A stretch of DNA of 64,000 nucleotides from Lactobacillus sp. MRS-253-APC-2B (lineage in GTDB: Bacteria > Bacillota > Bacilli > Lactobacillales > Lactobacillaceae): NCBI RefSeq assembly GCF_012843675.1, contig NZ_JABAFO010000001.1, positions 1 to 64,000 on the forward strand. The letters are read 5' to 3'. Position numbers and translations under genes: made by a program. Under the pieces are notes generated by a model that saw only the letters and a program-made list of their open reading frames with translations, searched no databases and was not told the DNA's origin. Shown in pieces: positions 54,042-64,000 of this stretch (the first letter of the stretch is position 1; the number at the start of each line of letters is the position of its first letter).

Positions 54042-55376
54042 TTAATTTTCAGCAGCCGAATTAACGAAAAAACTGCGCACTTCTGAGATGAAATACAAAG
54101 AGCCGGTAATCAAAATAGCATCGTCTGCCGAAGCCTCCTTAGAAATTTTTAGCAGTCCTTCCTGCCAGCTGGCAGCTGTTTTAATTGGCCAACGCGTCTC
54201 AATGTCTTGAGCCGCTTTTTTTAAGTCGGCACTTGGCCGCTTGGGACCTGGTCCGGCAAAATTGGTCAGCATTAAATGTACGTTAGGCAAGCTGGCAATC
54301 TCACCCAACATCAACTGATACTGCTTATCTGCCAAAATGGCTACTAAAACATAAATCTCCATGTTTTTAAAATCGTCTTTGATTGTCGTCGTTAAAGCCT
54401 GCATCCCAGGGAGATTATGTGCTCCATCCAAGACTACCAGCGGCGAGTCATTAACGACCTCCAAGCGACCTGGCCAACGCGTATCAGCCAGTCCCTGCCG
54501 AAACGACCCAACGTCAATCGGCAGTCCTTGCTGCTTTAAATAAAGCTGGGCCATGGTAATCGCAACGGCAGCATTGTCAACTTGATACTCACCCAATAGT
54601 CCCAACTGAAATCTTTGACGGTGGATCATCAAGCCATCATATTCAATCTCATTTTTCAATTGATGGTCATTTAGCTTTTTGGCCGTAAATTGGCGACCAT
54701 TTTCATACAATGGTGCCTGCTTGTCTTGAGCAGCCTCTATGATCACCTGACGTGCGGCTTTGGGCAGTCTGCCGATTACGACCGGAACCTTAGGCTTGAT
54801 GATCCCAGCTTTTTGAGCAGCAATCTCGCCCAGCGTATCGCCCAAAACATGCATATGATCGTAACCAACAGAGACGATGCCACTGACCTTGGGTACGATG
54901 ACGTTGGTCGAGTCAAACAGACCGCCAATCCCCACTTCAAGAATGACGACGTCTGGCCGCATTTTGGCAAACCAGGTAAACATAATTGCCGTATCAATCT
55001 CAAATTCAGTTGGACCGCCCTCTGGCAAAACCTCATCCAGATAGTCAACAATCGGCGCAACTTTTTGAACCGTCTTAACCAGCTCATCATCAGGAATCGG
55101 TTGACCATTTAATGAAATACGCTCATTAAAACGAACGATAAACGGTGAAGTAAACGTCCCTACGCTCAGGCCGTCTGCCATCAGCATTGATCTCAGCATA
55201 GCCGTTGTCGACCCTTTGCCGTTGGTTCCCGTAATATGCAGATAATCGAGATTTTCCTGCGGATTGCCCAACTCTTGTAAAAATCGCCGCATACGCTTGA
55301 GTGTAGGAATTTTTTTGAATTTGGTACGACCGTGAATAAACGCCAACGCGTCATCATAGTTTTGAATGTTGGTCAT
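54042..55376 (-). CDS. folC: Folylpolyglutamate synthase / dihydrofolate synthase
   Basis: A 444-residue Mur-ligase-like enzyme adding glutamate to folates. P-loop TGTNGKGSTTAML (about 49-61), TSPFIVRFNERI, and C-domain VLDGAHNLPGM are present. Start ATG at 55376 (MTNIQNYDDALAFIHG) supported by GAAAGGA. It follows valS, as in most Bacilli. Confidence 0.95.
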   Translation of the reverse strand: MTNIQNYDDALAFIHGRTKFKKIPTLKRMRRFLQELGNPQENLDYLHITGTNGKGSTTAMLRSMLMADGLSVGTFTSPFIVRFNERISLNGQPIPDDELVKTVQKVAPIVDYLDEVLPEGGPTEFEIDTAIMFTWFAKMRPDVVILEVGIGGLFDSTNVIVPKVSGIVSVGYDHMHVLGDTLGEIAAQKAGIIKPKVPVVIGRLPKAARQVIIEAAQDKQAPLYENGRQFTAKKLNDHQLKNEIEYDGLMIHRQRFQLGLLGEYQVDNAAVAITMAQLYLKQQGLPIDVGSFRQGLADTRWPGRLEVVNDSPLVVLDGAHNLPGMQALTTTIKDDFKNMEIYVLVAILADKQYQLMLGEIASLPNVHLMLTNFAGPGPKRPSADLKKAAQDIETRWPIKTAASWQEGLLKISKEASADDAILITGSLYFISEVRSFFVNSAAEN

Positions 55377-55446
55377 GATGAATCCTTTCATTTTTACTGC
55401 TCATTATAGAACAATTGTTCGCAAAAGTCGAATTGATTTTAAAAAA

Positions 55447-55481
55447 GCATCCCCAAAGCTCAGATGAACCCTGGGGATGCC
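55447..55481 (-). terminator. valS terminator
   Basis: Minus strand GCATCCCCA / TGGGGATGC followed by six T, about 50 bp after valS. Confidence 0.85.
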
Positions 55482-55532
55482 AACGTATTTAATTTAAACT
55501 AGGTTAAAAAGTCGGGATTAGCAACCCTCGTT

Positions 55533-58190
55533 TTAAGCATTCTTAAGTGATTCAAGACGAGTCTGAGCTGCCTCCAGCTTTTGTTTCCATTCGGCAGCCT
55601 TAGTCCGTTCTTCAGCAACAACGGCTTCTGGAGCATTGTTGACAAATTTCTCGTTGCCAAGCTTCTTTTCCGAGCGTTGAACCTCTTTTTCCAACTTGGC
55701 AATTTCTTTTTCCATCCGGGCTTGCTCTTCTTTAAGATCAACCAGCTCAGCCATTGGAATGTAGACTTCAGCACCGGTTACGATCCCACTCATGGCCAGC
55801 TTTGGTGCCTGCGTATCGGTAGCAATCTGCAGATTGGCTGGGTGGCAGAAGCGCTTGATGTAGTCCTCATTAGCCAAAAGCATGTCAGCATCAGCTTGGT
55901 CATCAGTCTTGATCAGCAGGTCAACCGGCTTGGACATTGGTGCATTGGCTTCGTTACGGATGTTGCGGACAGCAGTGATCAATTCGATCAGACGTTTCAT
56001 CTGTTCTTCGGATTTCTCATCGGTGAACTCATCATGAACGACTGGGTAGTCGGCAATCATGATCGACTTGCCTTCATGAGGCATGTCTTGCCACAGTGCT
56101 TCAGTAACGAATGGCATGATTGGGTGCATCAGTTTAAGCGTTTGGTCGAGCACGTAACCCAAGATGTTCTTGGTGTCGGCCTTTTCTTCATCGGTCCCAT
56201 TGTTGAGCTTTTCTTTGGTCATTTCAATGTACCAGTCACAGAAGTCGTTCCAGATGAAGTTGTACAGACAGCGGCAGGCCTCACCAAAATCAAACGATTC
56301 AAACTGTTCGGTAACCTGCTTGACCGTTGCGTTCAAACGACTCAAAATCCAACGGTCAGCCAGATCCCACTTATCTTGGGCCGGCAGCTTTGGTGCACTT
56401 TGCATGTCGCCAAGGTTCATGATTACGTAACGGCTGGCATTCCAGATCTTGTTGATAAAGTTCCAGGCCGCATCCATCTTCTTATAAGAGAAGCGGATAT
56501 CTTGACCAGGCGTGGAACCCGTAACCAGGAACCAGCGCAAAGCATCCGTACCATACTTTTCGATGACGTCCATTGGATCAATCCCGTTACCCAAAGACTT
56601 GCTCATCTTGCGGCCCTGCTCATCACGAATCAAGCCGTGCAACAAGACGTTGTGGAATGGTGCCTTGCCGGTAAACTCAAGTGACTGGAAGATCATCCGG
56701 GCAACCCAGAAGAAGATGATGTCATAGCCGCTAACCAGCGTGTTGGTTGGGAAGTAGCGCTTAAAGTCAGCAGAATCCGTATCTGGCCAGCCCATCGTTG
56801 AAAATGGCCACAAAGCCGAGCTGAACCAGGTATCCAGCACGTCTTTGTCCTGTTCCCAGTTTTCGGCGTCCTTTGGTGCTTCCATACCAACGTACATTTC
56901 ACCAGTCTGCTTGTTGTACCAGGCTGGAATGCGGTGGCCCCACCATAATTGACGTGAGATGACCCAGTCATGAACGTTTTCCATCCATTGGTTGAAAGTA
57001 TGCTCGAACCGTTCTGGGACAAAGTTGACTCGGTCGGCCGTCTTTTGGTTGGCCAACGCTTTGTCTGCCAATGGCTTCATCTTAACGAACCATTGCGTGG
57101 AAAGGCGCGACTCAACCTGTACGCCCGTTCGTTCAGAGTGGCCAACTGAGTGCACGATTGGGTCAATCTTAAGCATGTAGCCGCCGTCTTCCAAATCTTT
57201 GACGATTGCCTTACGAGCCTCGAAACGATCCATGCCGCAGTATTTGCCGGCATTTTCGTTTAACGAGGCATCTTCATTCATCGTGTTGAGTTCTGGCAGA
57301 TTATGACGCTTGCCGACCAAGAAGTCGTTGGGGTCATGAGCTGGCGTGATTTTAACCATCCCAGTACCAAAGTCTGGCGTTACGTAATCATCGGCAATGA
57401 TTTCGATCTCACGGTTGACCAGTGGTACCATGACATGCTTACCGACCAGTTCCTTGTAACGTTCATCATTTGGGTTTACGGCAACGGCTTCATCACCAAA
57501 CATGGTTTCAGGACGCGTCGTGGCAACTTCAATGTAGTCCTTGCCATTAAACGTCGTGCCATCGGTAAATGGATATTTAACGTGGTAGAAGGCACCCTTG
57601 TCGTCTTTATGGATAACCTCCATGTCAGAAAGCGCCGTCCGTGCCTGTGGGTCCCAGTTGATGATGTAGGTTGCCCGGTAGATTAGACCCTTGTTGTACA
57701 GATCAACAAAGACCTTGCGCACAGCCTTATTCAGCCCTTCATCAAGGGTAAAGCGCTCACGATCGTAGTCTACCGAGATCCCCATCTTGGCCCATTGCTT
57801 GTGAATAATATCGGCATATTCGTCTTTCCAGTCCCAGACTTGCTGAACAAACTTTTCACGACCCAAGTCATAGCGTGAAATGCCTTGTTCGCGCAGACGA
57901 GCTTCAACCTTGGCCTGCGTTGCGATTCCGGCATGATCCATCCCTGGCAGCCATAAAACATCGTAGCCCTGCATCCGTTTTTGACGAATGATCATATCCT
58001 GCAGCGTCGTGTCCCAGGCGTGACCCAAGTGCAGCTTACCGGTAACGTTAGGAGGTGGAATAACGATTGAATATGGTTTGGCTTTCTTATCGCCGCTTGG
58101 CTTAAAGAACCCTTCATCGATCCACCATTGATAGCGCCCTTCTTCAATTGAAGCTGGGTTGAACTTGGTGGACATGTTCTTTTCTGACAT
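55533..58190 (-). CDS. valS: Valyl-tRNA synthetase
   Basis: Class I synthetase of 885 residues. HIGH-type [14 protein letters not shown] (about 49-62), KMSKS in [14 protein letters not shown] (about 527), editing domain in between, and the C-terminal ValS coiled coil ([27 protein letters not shown]). Start ATG with AAAGGGGA upstream. Controlled by a T-box. Confidence 0.98.
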   Translation of the reverse strand: MSEKNMSTKFNPASIEEGRYQWWIDEGFFKPSGDKKAKPYSIVIPPPNVTGKLHLGHAWDTTLQDMIIRQKRMQGYDVLWLPGMDHAGIATQAKVEARLREQGISRYDLGREKFVQQVWDWKDEYADIIHKQWAKMGISVDYDRERFTLDEGLNKAVRKVFVDLYNKGLIYRATYIINWDPQARTALSDMEVIHKDDKGAFYHVKYPFTDGTTFNGKDYIEVATTRPETMFGDEAVAVNPNDERYKELVGKHVMVPLVNREIEIIADDYVTPDFGTGMVKITPAHDPNDFLVGKRHNLPELNTMNEDASLNENAGKYCGMDRFEARKAIVKDLEDGGYMLKIDPIVHSVGHSERTGVQVESRLSTQWFVKMKPLADKALANQKTADRVNFVPERFEHTFNQWMENVHDWVISRQLWWGHRIPAWYNKQTGEMYVGMEAPKDAENWEQDKDVLDTWFSSALWPFSTMGWPDTDSADFKRYFPTNTLVSGYDIIFFWVARMIFQSLEFTGKAPFHNVLLHGLIRDEQGRKMSKSLGNGIDPMDVIEKYGTDALRWFLVTGSTPGQDIRFSYKKMDAAWNFINKIWNASRYVIMNLGDMQSAPKLPAQDKWDLADRWILSRLNATVKQVTEQFESFDFGEACRCLYNFIWNDFCDWYIEMTKEKLNNGTDEEKADTKNILGYVLDQTLKLMHPIMPFVTEALWQDMPHEGKSIMIADYPVVHDEFTDEKSEEQMKRLIELITAVRNIRNEANAPMSKPVDLLIKTDDQADADMLLANEDYIKRFCHPANLQIATDTQAPKLAMSGIVTGAEVYIPMAELVDLKEEQARMEKEIAKLEKEVQRSEKKLGNEKFVNNAPEAVVAEERTKAAEWKQKLEAAQTRLESLKNA

Positions 58191-58243
58191 GGCAAGTTCC
58201 CCTTTCAGATTTACAGTTGTTGTTGATTGATCGGCATTAAACT

Positions 58244-58495
58244 AAAAAGACCCGCCCTAATAAATTAGGACGAGTCTGCTCGCGGTACCACCTAAATTGA
58301 AACTCTACTGATGAAAGTTTCCGCTCTAACATGGGATATCGGCCATGAACCGGAAGCACCTACTTGGTTTCAGTGCTTCTGCTCGCGAGCTACCTTCAAT
58401 TCGACTGACGGGACTCTTTTTCAGCAACCGAGTCTCTCTGAACGGTCTTGTCGAATCTACTCTCTCGTTCAATGCTTGAATAGCGTAATAATAAA
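58244..58495 (-). promoter_or_regulatory. T-box leader of valS
   Basis: Core TAGGTGGTACCGCGAG (58279-58294) and terminator GGACGAGTCT..GGGCGGGTC-TTTTT (58244-58277). Stem I helices CGAG/CTCG and GATTCGAC/GTCGAATT enclose a specifier loop GAAG-GTA-G; GTA at 58391-58393 is a Val codon. AGAGTA on the 5' side is the usual loop motif. Confidence 0.93.
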
Positions 58496-58525
58496 AGAAA
58501 TTTTTGATAACGTCAAGTCGATTCA
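58496..58525 (-). promoter_or_regulatory. valS promoter
   Basis: Minus strand TTGACG, 17-bp spacer, TATTAT, located just after the tpx-side stop at 58539 and about 300 bp before valS. Confidence 0.7.
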
Positions 58526-58538
58526 AATAATTTTTTAA

Positions 58539-59045
58539 TTATTCGGCTGACTTGCTAAGTTTCTCAACTGCGTTCAATGCTGCCAGATAGTCTGGTTCAT
58601 GCGTCATTTCAGGAACAATCTGTGAATAGACGATCTGACCGTCAGCATCAATGAGGAAGATTGAGCGCGCCAAGACCCCTTCATCAGGAATCAAAAGTTT
58701 CATTGCATAGCCAAATGACTGTTCATAATCAGATAAAAGCTCGGCATTTGGAATATCATTAGCTGCACACCAGCCCTTCTGCTCGTTGACAGGATTGGTG
58801 GAGACCGTAATCAAGCGGACGTCAGGATATTCAGCCATTGCCTTGTTGAATTTGCGTGACTGCAGTGAGCAAACCGATGTATTGATGTCTGGTACGACTG
58901 AAAATAAAGTTGGCTTGCCCAGCAGCTCACGAGTCTTAACACGTTGATTCTGAGCATCAAACAGCTTAAAGTGAGGAATTTCCGTACCTACTTCTGGCGG
59001 ATTGCCTACCAGCTGCATCTTCTCACCATTGACAGTAACTTCCAC
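58539..59045 (-). CDS. tpx: Thiol peroxidase (atypical 2-Cys peroxiredoxin)
   Basis: Tpx-type peroxiredoxin, 168 residues from a GTG start (59045) with AAAGGAG spaced correctly; longer in-frame extension upstream lacks similarity. Peroxidatic Cys in PDINTSVCSLQSRKFN (about 60), resolving Cys in GWCAANDI (about 94). Reduces peroxides using thioredoxin. Confidence 0.94.
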   Translation of the reverse strand: MEVTVNGEKMQLVGNPPEVGTEIPHFKLFDAQNQRVKTRELLGKPTLFSVVPDINTSVCSLQSRKFNKAMAEYPDVRLITVSTNPVNEQKGWCAANDIPNAELLSDYEQSFGYAMKLLIPDEGVLARSIFLIDADGQIVYSQIVPEMTHEPDYLAALNAVEKLSKSAE

Positions 59046-59147
59046 GATGAACGCTCCTTTCAGTTTCACAGCGTTTTTTAATTTTGTGTGGGAACAGTAT
59101 ACCAAATTTAGCACCATTCGAATAGCCAAATCCGGTGTTTGAAATAA

Positions 59148-59182
59148 AAAAGCTGATGCATTAAAAAGTCTTGCATCAGCTT
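59148..59182 (-). terminator. thiI terminator
   Basis: Minus strand AGCTGATGCA / TGCATCAGCT with 11-base loop and TTTTTT tail, right after thiI. Confidence 0.88.
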
Positions 59183-59187
59183 AAATT

Positions 59188-60408
59188 TTACAGCAATTCA
59201 GCAAAAACGTCCTGATTTTGGTTTAGGAATTCGTCACCGGCATGAATCTCTGTAATCTTGATATTGTCCAGTGCTCGCTGCATCAAGCCCTCGACGTCCA
59301 ACCGTGCCTCGTAGGATCGTGCCCGTTTCAGGTTTGGCTTGGTCTTTGGCGAAGGTGGCGTAAAGACCGTGCAGCAGTCCTCATATGGCAGAATCGACAG
59401 CTCGTAGGTATCGATTTCTTCAGCGATCTTGATGATTTCAGTCTTATCAAACGACAACACCGGACGCAGAACCGGCCACGTCGTTACATCGTTAATGGCC
59501 ACCATGCTCTCCATCGTCTGTGAGGCTACCTGCCCAAGGCTCTCACCATTGAAGATGGCCAGGCCGTGTCGCTTCATGGCCAGCGCTGCAGCCAGTCTAA
59601 GCATCAATCGGCGCTGAACGGTCATCAGATAGCCTTCAGGTACTTTTTCTTTAACCGTTTCCTGAATCTCGGTAAATGGGACCTGGATAAACTTGATGCT
59701 GCCACAGTACTTAGCCAGCTTGCTGGTCAGCTCCTTTGACTTGGCCAGTGCTTGTTCGCTGGTGTATGGCGGACTATAAAAGTGCACCATTTCCAAGGAG
59801 ACCCCACGCTTCATGGCCAGATAGGCAGCTACCGGCGAATCGATTCCACCAGAGAGCATCATCATGCCCTTACCGGCTGTCCCAACTGGCAGGCCACCGG
59901 CACCTTTGATCTTTTCACTGGTCAAATAAATCCCGCTCTTGCGAATTTCAACCATCAGATCAATATCTGGATGATGGACGTCAACCGTCAAAAGGTCGGG
60001 AAATTCTTTCAGCAGGTAGGCCCCCAGCTCACGATTCATCTCAAACGTACCCATTGGGAAGCCATGGTCAGCATGCCGAGTACTGATCTTAAACGTTGCC
60101 GGCTTTTTAACCTGTTCTCTAATCATCTTGGCAGCCGCTTTTTTAACGGCCTCAAAGTCACTATCAACACGCAGCGACGGCGAGAAGGTCTGAATGCCAA
60201 AAACCTGCTTTAGGCGGTCCATCACTTGATTACTGTCAGCACCGTTTAAATCAATATGCATCCGGTCTCTTTGCGGATGAATCTTAACCTGATCAAAGCC
60301 ATGCAGCGCCTTAGTGACGTTGGCTCCCAATCGGTCAATGAAGTTCTTTTGATTGCGCCCTTTGGTTGAAAGCTCACCATAGCGCACCATGATTTCATCA
60401 TATTGCAT
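59188..60408 (-). CDS. thiI: tRNA 4-thiouridine synthase ThiI
   Basis: A 406-residue ThiI: N-terminal ferredoxin-like/THUMP region and PP-loop ATPase [19 protein letters not shown] (about 184-202). No rhodanese domain, as in Bacilli. Transfers sulfur from IscS for s4U8 in tRNA. 27 bp after iscS. Confidence 0.95.
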   Translation of the reverse strand: MQYDEIMVRYGELSTKGRNQKNFIDRLGANVTKALHGFDQVKIHPQRDRMHIDLNGADSNQVMDRLKQVFGIQTFSPSLRVDSDFEAVKKAAAKMIREQVKKPATFKISTRHADHGFPMGTFEMNRELGAYLLKEFPDLLTVDVHHPDIDLMVEIRKSGIYLTSEKIKGAGGLPVGTAGKGMMMLSGGIDSPVAAYLAMKRGVSLEMVHFYSPPYTSEQALAKSKELTSKLAKYCGSIKFIQVPFTEIQETVKEKVPEGYLMTVQRRLMLRLAAALAMKRHGLAIFNGESLGQVASQTMESMVAINDVTTWPVLRPVLSFDKTEIIKIAEEIDTYELSILPYEDCCTVFTPPSPKTKPNLKRARSYEARLDVEGLMQRALDNIKITEIHAGDEFLNQNQDVFAELL

Positions 60409-60435
60409 TGTTAGAACAAAATTTTCCTTTCAAAA

Positions 60436-61584
60436 CTAGTCGATAATCTTTTTAAAGCCAGCATACAGCTCATCAAAGACCCGGTTGAACTCATCAGCTT
60501 CGGCCAAGGTATTTTGGTCGCCCAGACTGATTCGGACCGCACTGGTAGCAATCGAATCTGGCACCTTCATTGCTGCTAACGTCCCGGCTTCTACATGCTT
60601 TTTGGATGAGCAGGCACTGGTCGTAGAAATATAAATGTCATGCTCTTCAAAAGCATGTACGATTGTTTCGCCGCGAACACCGACGATTGCAAACGTCAGA
60701 ATATGCGGTGCAAATGAGTCATCGTTTTTAGAAATGATCTGAACGTGATCAAAGTCTTTAATGTGATCATAAATCCGCGTCTTAACGGCTTTTTCGCGTT
60801 CAACAACCTCTTTTTCCTCTTGTTTGACCATTCGTAAAGCCCGCGCCATGGCAACAAAGCCGGCCGTATTTTCAGTTCCGTTGCGACGACCACGCTCTTG
60901 GCCACCACCGTCAATCAGCGGGGCCAGCTTGCGGCCGGCTTTGGCATATACAAAGCCGGTCCCGCGTGGCGCATGGAACTTGTGCCCAGAAAAGACTGCA
61001 AAATCGACTCGGTCCGAAAAGACAATGTCATCGATTCCCTTGCCAATCGCTTGAACTGCATCGACCATGAAATGAACCTTTGGGTAGTCTTTTAAGATCT
61101 CACCGATTTCCTTGATTGGCTGAATCGTACCAATCTCGTTGTTGACCACCATCGACTCAACCAAAATCGTATCTGGCCGCAGTGCCTTTTTTACGTCTTC
61201 AGGATTGATGCGTCCCTGATCGTCAACCGGCAGATAGGTAATATCAAATCCCAAATCAGCTAAACGCTCCATTGAATTACGTACCGCAGCATGCTCAACG
61301 CTGGTCGTAATGATGTGCTTGCCATATTGACGCTTTTCAATTGCTGTTCCTTTAATGACCCAGTTGTCGCCTTCTGAACCGCCACTGGTAAAAACAATCT
61401 CACTTGGCAAAACGCTAAACAGGTCCGCGATCTGCTTACGTGCCTGCTCTTGAAGATTCCAAGCCGTCTCGCCAACCTTGTGCAGACTAGAAGGGTTGCC
61501 CCAAATCTTTTGGCAGACTTGATTATACGTATCCAAAACTTCTGGCCAGATCTGTGTCGTGGCACTATTGTCAAAATAAATCAT
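60436..61584 (-). CDS. iscS: Cysteine desulfurase
   Basis: IscS/NifS-type PLP enzyme of 382 residues. Sulfur donor for ThiI. Features: SVEHAAVRN (His stacking PLP), SGHKFHAPRGTGF (Schiff-base Lys), and STTSACSSKKHVEAG (catalytic Cys loop). Usually called NifZ/YrvO in Bacilli; pairing with thiI suggests tRNA thiolation. It has a roughly 100-nt structured leader. Confidence 0.94.
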   Translation of the reverse strand: MIYFDNSATTQIWPEVLDTYNQVCQKIWGNPSSLHKVGETAWNLQEQARKQIADLFSVLPSEIVFTSGGSEGDNWVIKGTAIEKRQYGKHIITTSVEHAAVRNSMERLADLGFDITYLPVDDQGRINPEDVKKALRPDTILVESMVVNNEIGTIQPIKEIGEILKDYPKVHFMVDAVQAIGKGIDDIVFSDRVDFAVFSGHKFHAPRGTGFVYAKAGRKLAPLIDGGGQERGRRNGTENTAGFVAMARALRMVKQEEKEVVEREKAVKTRIYDHIKDFDHVQIISKNDDSFAPHILTFAIVGVRGETIVHAFEEHDIYISTTSACSSKKHVEAGTLAAMKVPDSIATSAVRISLGDQNTLAEADEFNRVFDELYAGFKKIID

Positions 61585-61698
61585 ACTGTGCTTGCTCCTT
61601 TAATGCACGCGGGAAAAAAGTTTTTCCTCGCAAGATATTGCCGCCGATGGATCACATCCGCGACGAAGGTTCGGCTCCTAAAACAACGCTACATTATA
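61585..61698 (-). promoter_or_regulatory. Promoter and structured leader of iscS-thiI
   Basis: -10 TATAAT at 61693-61698 (minus). The leader contains GCCG..CGGC, then GCG(A)GGAAAAA / TTTTTTCC(C)GCG, then GTGC / GCAC enclosing AAAGGAG. The last hairpin could hide the RBS. Class not recognised. Confidence 0.5.
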
Positions 61699-61741
61699 AC
61701 AGATCATGAATCTTTTAACCATGATTGACGTCCGAAAATAA

Positions 61742-61772
61742 AAAACGCGTCAACGAAATGACGCGTTTTTTA
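61742..61772 (-). terminator. ezrA terminator
   Basis: Stem AAAACGCGTCA / TGACGCGTTTT with T run on the minus strand, directly after ezrA. Confidence 0.88.
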
Positions 61773-63479
61773 TTAAGAATTTCGCTTAAGCTCAGCGTAA
61801 TAGCGCTGCTCCATTCGCTTATAAGACCCCGGCTCAACTTTTTCAACGGCTTTTTCCAAGATTTCCAGACTGCCTGGATAGTTATAACGATTGAATTCAT
61901 TTTGTGCCTGAGCAATTGCATCATTAATCTCTTCATGATCAATACTGAGCCGGTTGGCATATTGAATCAGCCGTTCGGTCAGTTCGGCACTATCTCTTAA
62001 GTCATCAGTTTTTTCCTGCAGCGTTTCAAGATCGTCTTGCACGATTAAAAGCTGCTTGGTAATGTCTTCCATATCGATTTTAACTTGATTAATGGCGTCC
62101 GCCAGTTTACCGATCTCATCGCTAACCAAGAAAAAGTAGTCCAGATAGTCTTTTGGAATGCCAGGCAGATTCAATGACTCAACTCGCCGTTTGATTGTAC
62201 GAATCTCAACTGAGAACTTTTGCAGCGTCTTTTTGGCTCGGGTCTCATCGGACTGCAGATCCGCTACGCTGTCGTTGATTTGCTGCTGTTGTTCCTCAAT
62301 TGCCGTCAGCATCTTTTCGTTGTCGGTTTGTCGAGCAACAACCTGACTGTCAATAGCCTCTTCGATCGCCAAAGCTTCTTGGTCTTGATCATATGACGCC
62401 TGCAGCTGCCGCAATTGTTCATCCAGTCCACGTGCATTGGCCAACTCATCATTATTGAGCGTATAGTTGAGACTGAGACGTTCCAGTTCATCAATCAGTT
62501 CACGATTCTGCTGCTTGGCATGACTCAGATGCCGACCAACATCACGCATCAACGGTGAAACTTTTGGTCGGGCATCAAGTTCGCGCTGCATAACGTCATA
62601 GAGTTGATCAATGTGCTGCGTTAATTGGTCGTTAGCCGTTGCTGCCTCATCAACCTTTAAAACCTCCAGATCTGCAGCCGACCGTTCACAAAGCTGATTG
62701 AGCTGGTCGATTTCCTGATCGATCTGGTCATCGGCAAAGTTGTAATGATGTCTTTTCAGCTGGTCATAGCCTTCTTTAAGCTCCTGCAGCTGGGTGGGAA
62801 ATTCAGTCAGCAGCGGCTTATAAACATCTGGAACCTTTTGAATCAATTGATCCAGCTTAGCAGTATCTTCCTGCAGTTCGCTGAGCACGTCTTGAGCGGC
62901 CTCATAATCGCCCTTGGCCGTAAGCGTGGTAAACGTGGTAAAGCGCGTTTCCAGATCAGCCAAGCGTTGACGCAGAGCCGTACTGCTCTTGCCATAACGA
63001 TAACTGTTTTCTTCCAGCTCGCTACGGAACTGCTGATACTGTTTTTTCAGCTGACCAATTGCCTTTTGGTGCTCAGCCTTGGCATCGTCGATTTTTTTCA
63101 AGCCATTCTCCAAGCTTTGCTGCTCACTGATCAGCTTGGCCGTAGCATCTTGAAGCTTGCGTAGATCTGGCTTGACTCTTAACAGATTAAAACCATGCAG
63201 ATCCTGAGCAATTTGATCGGCTAGGTCATCTACTCGACTGGCAGCTGTCAAAAATTCGTCTTGGTATTCTTCTTTAAGCTGATTAAAATCCTTTAGTGAA
63301 TCACCACTCAGCTCTGGGCGCGCATCTTCAGCGAATCGCTCGTCTAAATGAGCTGCCAAGGCGGCGGCTTTTTGATTCAGCATCGCATCAACAGCATTGA
63401 GCGTTCTTTTTTGATAGACGTAAACACCGATGATTACCAATGCAGCAATAATTAAAATTCCGATCAACACTTGAAACAT
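61773..63479 (-). CDS. ezrA: Septation ring formation regulator EzrA
   Basis: A 568-residue EzrA: N-terminal membrane helix (VLIGILIIAALVIIGVYVY, 4-22) followed almost entirely by spectrin-like coiled coil with high Gln, Asp, Glu and Leu content. It limits FtsZ ring number at the membrane. Divergent from msrC, a common lactobacillar pair. Confidence 0.93.
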   Translation of the reverse strand: MFQVLIGILIIAALVIIGVYVYQKRTLNAVDAMLNQKAAALAAHLDERFAEDARPELSGDSLKDFNQLKEEYQDEFLTAASRVDDLADQIAQDLHGFNLLRVKPDLRKLQDATAKLISEQQSLENGLKKIDDAKAEHQKAIGQLKKQYQQFRSELEENSYRYGKSSTALRQRLADLETRFTTFTTLTAKGDYEAAQDVLSELQEDTAKLDQLIQKVPDVYKPLLTEFPTQLQELKEGYDQLKRHHYNFADDQIDQEIDQLNQLCERSAADLEVLKVDEAATANDQLTQHIDQLYDVMQRELDARPKVSPLMRDVGRHLSHAKQQNRELIDELERLSLNYTLNNDELANARGLDEQLRQLQASYDQDQEALAIEEAIDSQVVARQTDNEKMLTAIEEQQQQINDSVADLQSDETRAKKTLQKFSVEIRTIKRRVESLNLPGIPKDYLDYFFLVSDEIGKLADAINQVKIDMEDITKQLLIVQDDLETLQEKTDDLRDSAELTERLIQYANRLSIDHEEINDAIAQAQNEFNRYNYPGSLEILEKAVEKVEPGSYKRMEQRYYAELKRNS

Positions 63480-63607
63480 CTATATCCCACCTAAATTTTG
63501 CACGGTTTATGCTTTGTTTTTTTCACCGTTTAATTTAAAATTCTACTAATTAAAATTATATCATATCTATACTTGACAACTTATTATTTATCGGAGGGAT
63601 TTTTACA

Positions 63608-64000
63608 TTGCCAGATTTTAAGCTTATCAACGCCCAACTGGCCGCCTTGTTGGCAAATGAGACCAATCTGATTGCCAACCTGGCCAATGCCTCAGCACTG
63701 TTAAACGACAGCGTCGATCAATTAAACTGGACCGGCTTTTATCTTTATGATCCTAAAGGCGATGAACTGGTCTTAGGCCCATTCCAAGGTCATCCCGCCT
63801 GCATGCATATCGCAATGAACAAGGGCGTCTGCGGCCAGGCAGCAGCTCAGAAGCAAACCCTGGCAGTCGATGACGTCACCACTTTTCCCGGCTACATTTC
63901 ATGCGATGCGGCTGCTCAGTCTGAGCTGGTCGTTCCGTTGATTAAGCATCGGCGACTGGTGGGTGTCTTAGATTTGGATGCACCAGTCAAGAACCGTTTT
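63608..64000 (+). CDS. msrC: Free methionine-(R)-sulfoxide reductase, GAF domain (partial)
   Basis: Runs off the right edge; 131 codons visible from a TTG start with CGGAGGG upstream. GAF-domain fRMsr: NWTGFYLYD, then three conserved Cys in PACMHIAMNKGVCG and YISCDAAAQSELVVPL, followed by VGVLDLDAP. Repairs free Met-R-sulfoxide. Only the stop is missing. Confidence 0.9.
   Translation, partial: MPDFKLINAQLAALLANETNLIANLANASALLNDSVDQLNWTGFYLYDPKGDELVLGPFQGHPACMHIAMNKGVCGQAAAQKQTLAVDDVTTFPGYISCDAAAQSELVVPLIKHRRLVGVLDLDAPVKNRF

Noticed and set aside
55581-56684. Long open frame (367 codons) on the plus strand opposite valS
   Set aside because: Lies entirely antisense to the well-conserved valS; no RBS or recognisable protein, explained by codon bias of the valS strand.

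Overview
The window reads as one contiguous piece of a Lactobacillaceae chromosome, most likely a heterofermentative lactobacillus of the Limosilactobacillus type. This rests on gene order and protein similarity seen by eye; no search was run, and the species is not determined. Almost all genes lie on the minus strand. Plus-strand exceptions are the DedA gene (641), pepQ (12999), mscS and the Cof hydrolase (15328-17030), yslB (19851) and the partial msrC at the right edge (63608).

Layout. 1-390: upstream region of an rRNA operon on the minus strand, with three tandem promoters; the 16S gene is off the left edge. 641-6225: dedA, a TIGR01906-type membrane protein, a HAD hydrolase, yutD, a phosphoesterase, ackA and ytxK. 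6288-9966: complete comGA-comGG competence pilus operon. 10136-20761: yebC, an unknown membrane protein, ccpA/pepQ divergent pair, YtxH and DUF948 proteins, mscS, Cof hydrolase, CbpB-type CBS protein, yfcE-like/rdgB/murI, yslB and trxA. 20892-31520: mutS2, CvpA, DUF1292, ruvX, ireB, T-box alaS, DEAD-box helicase, nrnA, a small IS200/IS605-derived element, and yajC. 31648-43474: a degenerate Tgt-like protein, ruvB, ruvA, mutL, mutS, rny, recA and cinA. 43584-47854: pgsA, RodZ-like protein and two M16 peptidases. 47998-50630: a T-box controlled amino acid ABC transporter. 50634-55376: mreD, mreC, mreB, radC, folC. 55533-63479: T-box valS, tpx, thiI, iscS and ezrA.

The DNA repair and recombination content is dense (mutS, mutL, mutS2, ruvA, ruvB, ruvX, recA, radC, cinA), next to a full DNA-uptake pilus operon. 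Three competence-type genes (comGA, cinA, radC) share the same unusual promoter layout, a T/A-rich AAAT element, exactly 17 bases, then GCATATA[G/T], placed 20-22 bases before the start codon. This may be the binding site of a competence sigma factor in this lineage.

Other points of interest. (1) The protein at the tgt position has lost every catalytic acid of tRNA-guanine transglycosylase while keeping the zinc site, and queA is absent from its usual place next to ruvB. (2) A 330-bp non-coding element with IS605-like hairpins and an omegaRNA-like fold lies between yajC and its terminator. (3) A histidine-type T-box has a second, stemless antiterminator/terminator copy downstream whose UGGG, not the first copy's UGGA, fits tRNA-His. 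There are no tRNA genes, CRISPR arrays, prophage or intact transposases.
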